This document shows positions 1 to 5,944 of a stretch of DNA of 8,311 bases, piece by piece. Numbering within the stretch: position 1 is the stretch's first letter; every line of letters starts with the position of its first letter. The position numbers and the translations under genes are program-made. The DNA is from an uncultured Eubacteriales bacterium (GTDB taxonomy: Bacteria > Bacillota > Clostridia > Christensenellales > Christensenellaceae), in the NCBI GenBank assembly GCA_905193725.1, contig CAJJPW010000090.1, forward strand, positions 1 to 8,311, written 5' to 3'. Under the pieces are notes generated by a model. The model was not told where the DNA came from. It saw nothing but the letters and a program-made list of their open reading frames with translations, and did not search any database.

Positions 1-12
1 GTCATGCTTTGA

Positions 13-414
13 GCTTCAGTAGGGACAGAGGAGCTGGCCCATTGGGAACTTCTAGGTGCCATGTTGATGCAGTGCTTAAGGGGCACTAATCAAGAGGAAC
101 TTCGTGCAACTGGTATGGATACTTGGTATGCCAATTATGGAATCGCCCCCTTCCCCGCCAATTCCACAGGCCAGGCTTGGACTGCCGCTTATGTGGGAAC
201 CACCGGTGACCCGATTGCCGATCTGACCAACGATATGGCCGCTGAACAGAAGGCGAGGGCTGGCTATGAAGGGGCGCTGGCATTCTGCAACGATCCAGAT
301 ATCATTGCTCCTTTGGAATTTTTGCGTCAACGGGAAATCGTACATTTCCAGAGATTTGGAGAAGCTCTCAATGTGGTAGAGGATTATATGGCAAGGCATA
401 AGAAATCACTCTAA
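13..414 (+). CDS. cotJC: CotJC-like manganese catalase, C-terminal part; frame closed by TGA at 10-12
   Basis: Dimanganese catalase family, which breaks down hydrogen peroxide; the CotJC branch is a spore coat component. Visible family motifs are GTEELAH (EExxH metal-ligand helix, Glu at 31-33, His at 40-42), AEQKAR (Glu at 244-246) and REIVHF (His at 343-345), matching the Glu, His, Glu, His ligands known for Mn catalases. The first Glu ligand would lie left of the window. The frame is open from 13 and homologous residues (ASVGTEELAHWELLGAM) precede the first ATG at 61, so 61 is not a natural start. A TGA at 10-12 sits where homologues continue in frame (usually about four residues before GTEELAH). 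The gene is therefore either truncated here, misread by one base, or recoded. Stop TAA; it ends at a terminator shared with the convergent operon. Family assignment is firm; the intactness of the gene is not. Confidence 0.82.
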   Translation, partial: ASVGTEELAHWELLGAMLMQCLRGTNQEELRATGMDTWYANYGIAPFPANSTGQAWTAAYVGTTGDPIADLTNDMAAEQKARAGYEGALAFCNDPDIIAPLEFLRQREIVHFQRFGEALNVVEDYMARHKKSL

Positions 415-458
415 TACGGAGGTTGTGTCAATCACCAATCAGTGGTTTTTTTCAAAAT

Positions 459-490
459 AAAAAAGGGCTACTCAGTGGTAGCCCTTTTTT
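459..490. terminator. Bidirectional rho-independent terminator
   Basis: The perfect stem GGGCTAC (465-471) / GTAGCCC (478-484) with loop TCAGTG is flanked by A6 on the left (459-464) and T6 on the right (485-490). It gives a U-tract in both directions. It ends the rightward cotJC-like gene (stop at 412-414) and the leftward peptidoglycan-binding operon, whose last TAA (489-491) overlaps its edge. Confidence 0.93.
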
Positions 491-1049
491 ATTCCATTTG
501 CTGTAATTCGCGGTCAGTCACTTCTAGTTGCCAACTTCGCACCATTCGATACACGATAGTGAGTGCGTTCCAAGTCTGTTTGTTCACATAACCTGTCTGG
601 GGCAGCCCTGAGGCCTCTTGGAACTTCAAAACAGCTTGCTGTGTCTTTTCGTCAAAAGTTCCATTGATCGACACTCCCCCTAGATTTTCATATTGACCGG
701 ATATCGCAAAGAGCAGTGTCTGTAAAAAATATATATCCGTTCCCTGATCCCCCTGTTTTAACAATAACGTAGGCCGTAAGAACACTTCAATCGGGCTAGG
801 AAGGCTCTGATTCCACTGAATTTTGTTATATTCGTAGTGAATGCTGTCCCAAGTCGCTTGATCCACTTCTCCTGTGACGGGAAGATAAAACTTTCGCTGA
901 AAGTCTTCTACTGCCCGATAGACTTCCGGCCCATATATCCCATCTATATTCACTAGCGAAATTTCTCCTGGGTATCTTCTCGCAAGTGCTGCCAATGCGG
1001 TCTGCAATTCTATAATATTTTGCCTACTATCCAACATACTTGTATCCAT
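489..1049 (-). CDS. Protein with two peptidoglycan-binding (PG_binding_1) modules
   Basis: 186 residues with two tandem PG_binding_1-type three-helix modules, at about 14-75 and 97-168. Each shows the family signature: a VxxLQxxL-type first helix, an (I/V)xGxF/YGxxT-like turn (NIDGIYGPEVYRAV and SINGTFDEKTQQAV), an FQ helix (DFQRKFYLP, KFQEASGLP) and a closing ATW or QTW. No catalytic domain, signal peptide or membrane segment is visible, so it is probably a wall-binding adaptor or structural protein. ATG start with AAGGAG about 7 nt upstream. It begins 12 nt after the stop of the SpoIID-like gene and is the last gene of the operon, ending in the terminator at 459-490. Related modules in the neighbouring protein suggest duplication within the locus. 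Domain call is firm; role in the spore envelope is inferred from context. Confidence 0.86.
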   Translation of the reverse strand: MDTSMLDSRQNIIELQTALAALARRYPGEISLVNIDGIYGPEVYRAVEDFQRKFYLPVTGEVDQATWDSIHYEYNKIQWNQSLPSPIEVFLRPTLLLKQGDQGTDIYFLQTLLFAISGQYENLGGVSINGTFDEKTQQAVLKFQEASGLPQTGYVNKQTWNALTIVYRMVRSWQLEVTDRELQQME

Positions 1050-1061
1050 CTTTTTCTCCTT

Positions 1062-2471
1062 TTATGATGAAGTTCCACTGTTCATGGTGTATCCTGCGAA
1101 TTGCCCCTCCTGCTTTTTATCTCCCTCCATCAGCACGGAATATACTTCTCCTATTCTGTCCCAGGTGATAGGGCCTACTACGCCTCTTTGCGCCAACCCA
1201 TACTCCCTTTGAAATGCCAAAACAGACGCCCGCGTTTGGGGACCAAAAAAGCCTGTAACCTCTACTGTGGGAATATTTGAGTTTCGCGAGGCAATAAACG
1301 ACAGGTATTCTTGCAGCGTCCGCACAGCATCATTTCGCATACCCTGCCTTAACGTAAATCCAGGATAAGGGGCCACACCATCGGTTACAAAATTCGGGGG
1401 CAATGTGTCTATAATATTCTGGTAAGTAGAGTTTAAGAGGTTCCATGTCTGTTCCCCCACAATACCGTCTATAGGCAAGCCGTATTCCTGTTGGAAAGCT
1501 CTCACAGCGTTGGCAGTTGCCGGCCCATAAATTCCATCAATCGCTATAGAGGGAACTGCCTGGTCAAATTGAGCAATATAATTGAGATAATACTGTATTA
1601 CCCGCACAGGATCCCCCGTATCTCCTTCTCGCAATGTCGTCCGATATTGTTTGGATACGTCGCTGAGTTTAATTCCTTCCGAATCTAATTCCGCTAATCT
1701 AGTTACTGCGGAATAGATATAGGCAATGCGGTACCAAGTGTTTTTGCCCACAATTCCATCCTGCTGCAAGTTAAAGATCTCCTGAAATTTTTTCACCGCA
1801 TTTTCTGTGGCAACATCAAATACTCCATCAGCAATGGGGATCTTAGGGATACCAGGGTAATTTCTGGAGATTCGGTTGAGTTTTAACTGAACGGCAGTCA
1901 CATTAGCCCCAAAATCTCCTAAGCGCAACGGTGTACCTGGGTAGGATTGGGTCCAGTCCGCTACAGGAGCATCCCGCACAATTTCAATGTCGTTGCCGTA
2001 ATAGTATTTTAAAATTTCCTCTGCCGAATATCCCTGGTTTGCTAGCTCCACTGTTCCCCATTGAGAGAGCCCATCGCAAGTGGTAGTCGTTCCATTGCAA
2101 AATTGGGTAAAATAGGGCTCTATGGTCCCCTCTTTTCGAACATAATTATTAAAGATTTCATCAACCTTTTGGCTGATATTTTCAAAAATATCCCTGCCTT
2201 CTACAAAAGCCTGGTCATATTGAGTCGAATTGGTAATGTCAAAATTATACCCTTGAGAGGGATACCATTCTGTAAAAACTCGGTTGAGTGTATATGTAAT
2301 GATGGCATATATATTTGCCTCAATGGAACTTTCCGGCCATGTAGGATAAATTTCACTGGACGCTACATTTTTTATATACTCAGGGAAACTGACCGTTATC
2401 GTTCTGGCATTGGAACGAGGCGGCCCCAAATGCACTCGGATGTTTTTTGGAATTGTGACATACTCTGGCAT
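1062..2471 (-). CDS. SpoIID/LytB-like domain protein with three C-terminal peptidoglycan-binding modules
   Basis: 469 residues. Residues about 25-165 resemble the SpoIID/LytB domain (SpoIID is a lytic transglycosylase acting on peptidoglycan in sporulation). YPTWPESSIEANIYAIITYTL matches the SpoIID 'P-E-alkaqa-ArTy' helix, with Glu47 at the catalytic Glu position; GLSQWGTVELANQGYS followed by EEILKYYYG matches the GMSQyGA...GysyeeILkyYY end. Cys125 and Cys132 in CNGTTTTC resemble the Cys pair that binds zinc in clostridial SpoIID, though the spacing is Cx6C. Three PG_binding_1 modules follow at about 182-250, 279-350 and 373-445, each with a DGxxG or GFFG turn, an FQ helix and a TW end. There is no signal peptide, unlike membrane-anchored SpoIID. 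ATG start with AGGAGGTG about 5 nt upstream, 18 nt after the preceding gene. This is a recognisable clostridial family usually annotated only as peptidoglycan-binding protein; enzymatic activity is unproven. Confidence 0.85.
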   Translation of the reverse strand: MPEYVTIPKNIRVHLGPPRSNARTITVSFPEYIKNVASSEIYPTWPESSIEANIYAIITYTLNRVFTEWYPSQGYNFDITNSTQYDQAFVEGRDIFENISQKVDEIFNNYVRKEGTIEPYFTQFCNGTTTTCDGLSQWGTVELANQGYSAEEILKYYYGNDIEIVRDAPVADWTQSYPGTPLRLGDFGANVTAVQLKLNRISRNYPGIPKIPIADGVFDVATENAVKKFQEIFNLQQDGIVGKNTWYRIAYIYSAVTRLAELDSEGIKLSDVSKQYRTTLREGDTGDPVRVIQYYLNYIAQFDQAVPSIAIDGIYGPATANAVRAFQQEYGLPIDGIVGEQTWNLLNSTYQNIIDTLPPNFVTDGVAPYPGFTLRQGMRNDAVRTLQEYLSFIASRNSNIPTVEVTGFFGPQTRASVLAFQREYGLAQRGVVGPITWDRIGEVYSVLMEGDKKQEGQFAGYTMNSGTSS

Positions 2472-2489
2472 ATACGCACCTCCTCTTTT

Positions 2490-2912
2490 TTATTGCAGGT
2501 CAATGGGTTCCAGTTCTACAATAGGCTCTTCCTCTAGAGGGAGGATTCCTTCTGTTGCTGGCATCATCGCTACGTTTTGTATTGCAACTTGCCCGGCAAA
2601 AATGGGAACCCTCTCAAAAATTTTGGGATAGTATCCCGGTAATGTCACTGTTACATTATATTGACTATAGGGAATTCCTAGCCCTGGTTTTTGGGATAGG
2701 GAAACATCCGGTGCCTCTAAACCCAGTAATTCTGTCGCTCCATCTTGGTCTGTAGTCAACACCTTGATTAAAACACTATTTCCATTTTCGTCTTCGCGTG
2801 TTACTAACACATCTGCACCTTGTAATGGCAGCGCTTCATCCGCTGTAAACGCTTGCACTTTTAAGTAACCTATGGACGGGTTATCTATGTTGGCCGTATT
2901 CATATCGCTCAC
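2490..2912 (-). CDS. Small carboxypeptidase-regulatory-like (beta-sandwich) domain protein
   Basis: About 140 residues. The core GYLKVQAFTADEALPLQGADVLVT ... NVTVTLPGYYPKIFERVPIFAGQVAIQNVAMMP has the pattern of carboxypeptidase-regulatory-like or PEGA beta-sandwich domains: a strand, 'plxGAdV', a 'T(D)xxG' turn (TTDQDGATEL), 'Y.vtv..pGYyp', and a final 'v.i.pv'. The C-terminal tail is acidic (LEEEPIVELEP). No signal peptide or membrane segment. The start is ambiguous. The frame opens at a TTG at 2930, but the only ribosome site (AAAGGAG, complement of 2917-2923) lies inside that extension, so the real start is GTG at 2912 (4-nt gap) or ATG at 2903 (13-nt gap). It is first in the operon with the SpoIID-like and peptidoglycan-binding genes. 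Its role is not known; a structural or adhesive partner for the wall-binding proteins is an inference. Confidence 0.75.
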   Translation of the reverse strand: MSDMNTANIDNPSIGYLKVQAFTADEALPLQGADVLVTREDENGNSVLIKVLTTDQDGATELLGLEAPDVSLSQKPGLGIPYSQYNVTVTLPGYYPKIFERVPIFAGQVAIQNVAMMPATEGILPLEEEPIVELEPIDLQ

Positions 2913-2975
2913 TTCACTCCTTTGATCCAAAAGTTTCTGGAGTTTGACTCCCTATCAAAACAAATATATTCTCCC

Positions 2976-3027
2976 TTTTGCTAAAACGTTCCTAAATATT
3001 GTTTGATTTTCCGGTGTTTTGCTAAAA
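2976..3027. repeat. Direct repeat TTTTGCTAAAA, two copies
   Basis: Identical 11-mers at 2976-2986 and 3017-3027, 41 bp apart start to start (close to four helical turns). They lie upstream of the leftward spore-envelope operon, where no clean sigma-A promoter is visible. The arms TTTT/AAAA make each copy nearly symmetric. Possible operator or part of an alternative-sigma promoter region; the function is unknown. Confidence 0.4.
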
Positions 3028-3054
3028 TCATGAGTATAAAAGGCCTTTTGACAT

Positions 3055-3107
3055 AAAAAAAGAGGAGCGGTAGAAGCTCTTTATCAAACTTCTACTCGCT
3101 CCTCTTT
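3055..3107 (-). terminator. Rho-independent terminator of the GcvH-like gene
   Basis: A long hairpin. The outer stem AGAGGAGCG (3061-3069) pairs with CGCTCCTCT (3097-3105), and the inner stem GTAGAAG (3070-3076) pairs with CTTCTAC (3089-3095), with a single bulged T at 3096. On the leftward strand it is followed by seven U (complement of A at 3055-3061). It lies just past the stop of the GcvH-like gene and insulates it from the operon to its left. Confidence 0.92.
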
Positions 3108-3116
3108 ATTAACTTT

Positions 3117-3428
3117 TTATATTTTTTCAAACGATAAGATGCCTATGTGCATAGGATCTTCCAGCAGCATTTCAGGGCTTATTTTTAATACTTGGTTGAT
3201 TTCTACGATCTCTAAATCGTATGGGGCATATAGCCCAATGCACTTTCTATCAGAAACCAAATACGCCATCAGCTCTCCCTTTAAAAAAATATCTCCCGCT
3301 TTTGGCAGTTTTGCCGCCACAATCGGGCCAAAATCCTTGAGCGCTATATCCTTAAGTCCCATGTAATATACATGAAACATTTTTGAGATCCATTCATATC
3401 CTCTCAGTATTTGAAGAGGAGCGTCCAT
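3117..3428 (-). CDS. GcvH-like (glycine cleavage H protein fold) protein with degenerate lipoylation site
   Basis: 103 residues, shorter than typical GcvH (about 125-130). The whole H-protein pattern is recognisable: YEWI (GcvH HEWI/V), MGLKDIALKDFGPIVAAKLPKAGD (GcvH 'vGItdyAq..lGdivfveLPevGd'), then LYAPYDLEIVEINQVL and SPEMLLEDP (GcvH 'lysPvsGeVvEvN..l...PelvnedP'). The lipoyl segment, ESVKA in GcvH, is here VSDRKC: aligned on LY(A)P, Arg61 falls at the lipoyl-lysine position, with Lys62 one residue later. The terminal GWxxxI segment is also changed. No gcvT, gcvP or lipoate ligase is nearby. ATG start with AAGGAGG about 8 nt upstream; own promoter (3496-3525) and terminator (3055-3107), so monocistronic. 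It may be a non-lipoylated H-protein paralogue or a generic biotinyl/lipoyl-like hammerhead domain. Function unknown. Confidence 0.72.
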   Translation of the reverse strand: MDAPLQILRGYEWISKMFHVYYMGLKDIALKDFGPIVAAKLPKAGDIFLKGELMAYLVSDRKCIGLYAPYDLEIVEINQVLKISPEMLLEDPMHIGILSFEKI

Positions 3429-3495
3429 TTTTCTCTCCTCCTTTTTTATATATGGTATACTATAATTTATTCCATTTCATACCGGTTTGTTACTG

Positions 3496-3525
3496 AATAT
3501 AATATCATATCAATACAAGTATCAA
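3496..3525 (-). promoter_or_regulatory. Sigma-A-type promoter of the GcvH-like gene
   Basis: On the leftward strand, -35 TTGATA (complement of 3520-3525) and -10 TATATT (complement of 3496-3501) are separated by 18 nt, or by 17 nt if the -10 is read as TTATAT. It sits about 70 nt upstream of the ATG at 3428 and just beyond the terminator of the upstream lipoprotein gene. Confidence 0.55.
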
Positions 3526-3536
3526 AAAATTTCTTA

Positions 3537-3565
3537 ATAAAAAGGTACTGTTTTTTAACAGTACC
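3537..3565 (-). terminator. Rho-independent terminator of the cysS-lipoprotein unit
   Basis: The perfect 9-bp stem GGTACTGTT (3544-3552) / AACAGTACC (3557-3565) has a four-base loop and, on the leftward strand, the U-rich tail TTTTTATT. It lies 12 nt past the stop of the lipoprotein-like gene. Confidence 0.93.
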
Positions 3566-3576
3566 CTTTTGCCATT

Positions 3577-4131
3577 TTATTTTTTTCCCTTATTTGCTGC
3601 TTTTTTCTCTGCCTGTCTTTGCTTGATCAGTGCTTCCTGCTTTTTCTTTTGCTCCTTTTTCGGATCTCTGAGTGCCTTTCCGAATTTGACTCTAAAGATC
3701 ACCACATATACGATAACACCTATGAGTACCGCAATAATGCTAATGAGATACGACTCCGGCCAAATCTCAAAGTATTCCAGTGCACTGAACACCAGCATGA
3801 TGGGCCCAAGTATCAGCAAAAAGATGCGCAGTAACTTATTGGCCTCTTCAGCAATTTGAGGTGGGTAGTCGTTTTTATAGGCATATCCTTTGCCGCGAAT
3901 CCCTGCATATACTGCATACGCACCGATCACCAAGCTAAAAAGCGCCATAAATTTATTCATCTGTTGCATTCTATCCTGTGAACTCTGTGCCTGTTGTTCC
4001 TGCGTCTGTTGGGTTGTCTGTGTGGATGCTGCCTGTTCGTCTGTAGAGGTTGTCTGCCCCATACAACCAGTAAACATCACTACCAATAAGCACATAAGCG
4101 CTAATAACACTACAATTTTCTTTTTGTTCAT
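3577..4131 (-). CDS. Putative lipoprotein with three membrane segments and Lys-rich tail
   Basis: 184 residues, not a family I recognise. The N-terminus MNKKK plus a hydrophobic stretch ending VVMFTGC (Cys23) looks like a lipoprotein signal, although Phe at -3 is not the usual Leu. Residues 24-58 are a Gln/Thr/Ser-rich low-complexity linker. Three predicted membrane helices follow at about 60-78, 101-119 and 126-147, then a strongly basic tail (148-184, many Lys with Gln and Ala) likely to be cytoplasmic. A lipid-anchored N-terminus leading into a multi-pass membrane protein is unusual. Alternatively the first stretch is a plain transmembrane helix, giving four. ATG start behind a weak GGGGGAAAA site; it begins 19 nt after the cysS stop and has no visible promoter, so it is probably co-transcribed with cysS. 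The context does not reveal a function. Confidence 0.78.
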   Translation of the reverse strand: MNKKKIVVLLALMCLLVVMFTGCMGQTTSTDEQAASTQTTQQTQEQQAQSSQDRMQQMNKFMALFSLVIGAYAVYAGIRGKGYAYKNDYPPQIAEEANKLLRIFLLILGPIMLVFSALEYFEIWPESYLISIIAVLIGVIVYVVIFRVKFGKALRDPKKEQKKKQEALIKQRQAEKKAANKGKK

Positions 4132-4150
4132 TCATTTTCCCCCGCGATTT

Positions 4151-5536
4151 TTATAATTTAGTAATTTGAGCACCTTCTCTGGTGTCCTTTATTTCATAAC
4201 CCAATTGCCTTACTTGTTCCCGCAATTGATCTGCCAAAGCAAAGTCCTTTTGTTTCTTAGCCTCCGCCCTTTTGCTCACCAATTCCTGAACTTCCACGGG
4301 AATTTCGCTGCTCGTTTCATTTTGGCGAAATAGCCCAAGTACATCTAACAATTTGGTTAACATCTCATAAGTGTCTTTTGCCAAGCTGCTGCTCTTTTCC
4401 TCTTGAAAGACAGTGTTGGCCTCTTTGACCAAATCAAAGATCACCGCCAGGCCATCCGCCGTATTTAAATCGTCATCCATGGCCTTTATAAATCTCTCTT
4501 CGTATTCGGAAAGCGCGATGCTCGCTCCCGATCCCTCTTCCTTCTGGTCCATCACAAACTTGAGCTTCTCTAAGCAATTGTAAATTCTCTCCAGAGCGCT
4601 TTGTGCCTGTACAATCAAATCCTTGGAAAAGTTAATGGGATTTCTATAGTGAGCAGAGAGCATGAAAAGCCTCACAGCTAACAGGTCAAATTCTTTGGAA
4701 ATATCCCGCACCGTAAAGAAATTGCCCAGAGATTTAGACATTTTTTTGTTGTCGATGTTGATATAACCATTGTGCATCCAGTAGTGGGCAAAGGGCTTTC
4801 CCGTAGCGCCACTGCTCTGAGCGATCTCGTTTTCATGGTGGGGGAACTTCAGATCCTGTCCACCGCCGTGGATGTCCAGCGTCTCACCTAAGTACTTCAT
4901 GCTCATGGCGCTGCACTCGATATGCCACCCCGGCCTTCCTTCAGACCATGGGCTCTCCCAATAGGGCTCTCCCTCTTTTTTCGCCTTCCAAATGGCAAAA
5001 TCCATAGGATTTTTCTTCACATCGCTCACTTCAATGCGAGCGCCCATCTCCAGCTCCTCTAGATTCTGTCCACACAACCGTCCGTACTGGGGAAAGCTGT
5101 TGATATCGTAATAGACGTCTCCATTTTCCGCCACATAGGCATGGCCTTTTTCGATGAGTTTGGCAATCAGATCAATGATGTCCTTCATGTGCTCAGTGGC
5201 TTTGGGGTGAACAGTAGCCTTTTTAATGTTCAATCCCTCTGCATCCTTGAAGTACTCGGCGATATAATGCTCTCCCAATTCTTTTACTGTAATGCCCTGC
5301 TCATTGGCAGCTTTGATCATCTTATCATCAATATCAGTAAAATTCTGCACAAAGAAAACCTGGTATCCTCGGTATTCCAAGTATCTTCTCAAAGTGTCAA
5401 AAATGATAAAGGGCCGCGCATTGCCGATATGGAAATAGTTATATACAGTAGGCCCACAGGCGTATATTGTGGCCTTTCCTGGGCAAATGGGTACAAATTC
5501 CTCTTTTGTTTTGGTAAGGGAATTATATATCTTCAA
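4151..5536 (-). CDS. cysS: Cysteinyl-tRNA synthetase
   Basis: 461 residues, the usual CysRS length. It charges tRNA-Cys with cysteine using ATP, in the cytoplasm. Class I motifs are intact: HIGN (36-39, in [13 protein letters not shown]) and KMSKS (265-269). The zinc ligands known from E. coli CysRS are matched by Cys27, Cys208 ([10 protein letters not shown]), His233 and Glu237 (FPHHENE). The C-terminal half has the helical DALR region and a basic end. The start is TTG (complement of 5534-5536), set by GGAGG (complement of 5546-5550) 9 nt upstream and by the family N-terminus MKIYN; no ATG fits. A sigma-A promoter lies at 5580-5608. No T-box leader (no AGGGTGGNACCGCG-like sequence) is visible in the short leader. 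It is followed 19 nt later by the lipoprotein-like gene. Confidence 0.97.
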   Translation of the reverse strand: MKIYNSLTKTKEEFVPICPGKATIYACGPTVYNYFHIGNARPFIIFDTLRRYLEYRGYQVFFVQNFTDIDDKMIKAANEQGITVKELGEHYIAEYFKDAEGLNIKKATVHPKATEHMKDIIDLIAKLIEKGHAYVAENGDVYYDINSFPQYGRLCGQNLEELEMGARIEVSDVKKNPMDFAIWKAKKEGEPYWESPWSEGRPGWHIECSAMSMKYLGETLDIHGGGQDLKFPHHENEIAQSSGATGKPFAHYWMHNGYINIDNKKMSKSLGNFFTVRDISKEFDLLAVRLFMLSAHYRNPINFSKDLIVQAQSALERIYNCLEKLKFVMDQKEEGSGASIALSEYEERFIKAMDDDLNTADGLAVIFDLVKEANTVFQEEKSSSLAKDTYEMLTKLLDVLGLFRQNETSSEIPVEVQELVSKRAEAKKQKDFALADQLREQVRQLGYEIKDTREGAQITKL

Positions 5537-5579
5537 ATTTTAAAACCTCCATTAGCTGCAATCAACTCTTGATTTAATC

Positions 5580-5608
5580 ATTATAATATATGATACTGGT
5601 AAAATCAA
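5580..5608 (-). promoter_or_regulatory. cysS: Sigma-A promoter of cysS
   Basis: On the leftward strand, -35 TTGATT (complement of 5603-5608), a 17-nt spacer, and a perfect -10 TATAAT (complement of 5580-5585). The leader to the TTG start would be about 35-40 nt, too short for a T-box. Confidence 0.8.
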
Positions 5609-5825
5609 TTAGGATTCCTCATCTATAGGATATTTCCCGAATTTTTTAATGCTCTCACATAGTAAAGTTTTCTTTACATATTGTATTTAGCAGACAAAAA
5701 TATCTCAAATCCCACTTTTTCTTTCTAGCATGCCAGCTCTTTCTCATTTCATACTCGTCATTCATTTCTATAATTTGTGTAAAGTTATACATTCAATCAA
5801 GCTTTCGTTCCGACTACTTCGCCAC

Positions 5826-5853
5826 TTTACATAGATTTTACACAACTTATACA
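5826..5853 (+). promoter_or_regulatory. PhoP/PhoB box upstream of pstS
   Basis: The hexamers TTTACA (5826-5831), TTTACA (5837-5842) and TATACA (5848-5853) are each separated by 5 nt, an exact 11-bp period. This matches the TT(A/T/C)ACA-N5 direct repeats bound by the phosphate-starvation response regulator PhoP/PhoB in Firmicutes. A weaker fourth hexamer (TTTCTA, 5859-5864) keeps the phase. A candidate -10 (TATATT at 5877-5882, or TATAAA at 5884-5889) follows about 25-30 nt later, with no good -35, as expected for an activated promoter. It implies that pst is induced when phosphate is scarce. Confidence 0.8.
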
Positions 5854-5944
5854 TATCCTTTCTATTTTCAGGGAATTATATTTTATAAACTATACCCGTA
5901 AACAGTTGATAAAAAATTTATTTTTTATAAAAGGAGTATGAAAA

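Larger units (their letters stand above)
5537..5944. other. Divergent intergenic region cysS / pstS (408 nt)
   Basis: No coding potential is seen. The left third carries the cysS promoter (5580-5608). The right half carries the Pho box (5826-5853) and the pstS leader. Between them are two smaller symmetric elements: GTAAAGTTTTCTTTAC (5662-5677, 6-bp arms) and TGTAAAGTTATACA (5778-5791, one mismatch between arms). Both contain Pho-box-like hexamers (TTTACA at 5673-5678, TATACA at 5786-5791) but lack the 11-bp repetition. Confidence 0.6.

Noticed and set aside
10..12. Selenocysteine or alternative genetic code at the TGA in the catalase gene
   Set aside because: No convincing SECIS element is visible, Trp is encoded by TGG in the neighbours, and no other gene here has internal TGA; one site at the window edge is not enough.
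76..399. Long open frame on the minus strand opposite the catalase gene
   Set aside because: Antisense shadow of a gene with clear family motifs; no ribosome site and no recognisable protein features.
430..452. Second terminator (ACCA-ATCAG-TGGT followed by T7) after the catalase gene
   Set aside because: Only a 4-bp stem; the strong hairpin at 459-490 explains termination.
2903..2930. TTG at 2930 as the start of the first gene of the envelope operon
   Set aside because: The only ribosome binding site (2917-2923) is downstream of it, so the start must be GTG 2912 or ATG 2903.
3038..3049. Palindrome AAAAGGCCTTTT as an operator
   Set aside because: Short and simple in composition, with no second copy or positional relation to a promoter.
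5537..5700. T-box riboswitch for cysS
   Set aside because: The promoter lies about 40 nt from the start codon and no T-box core sequence or antiterminator is present.
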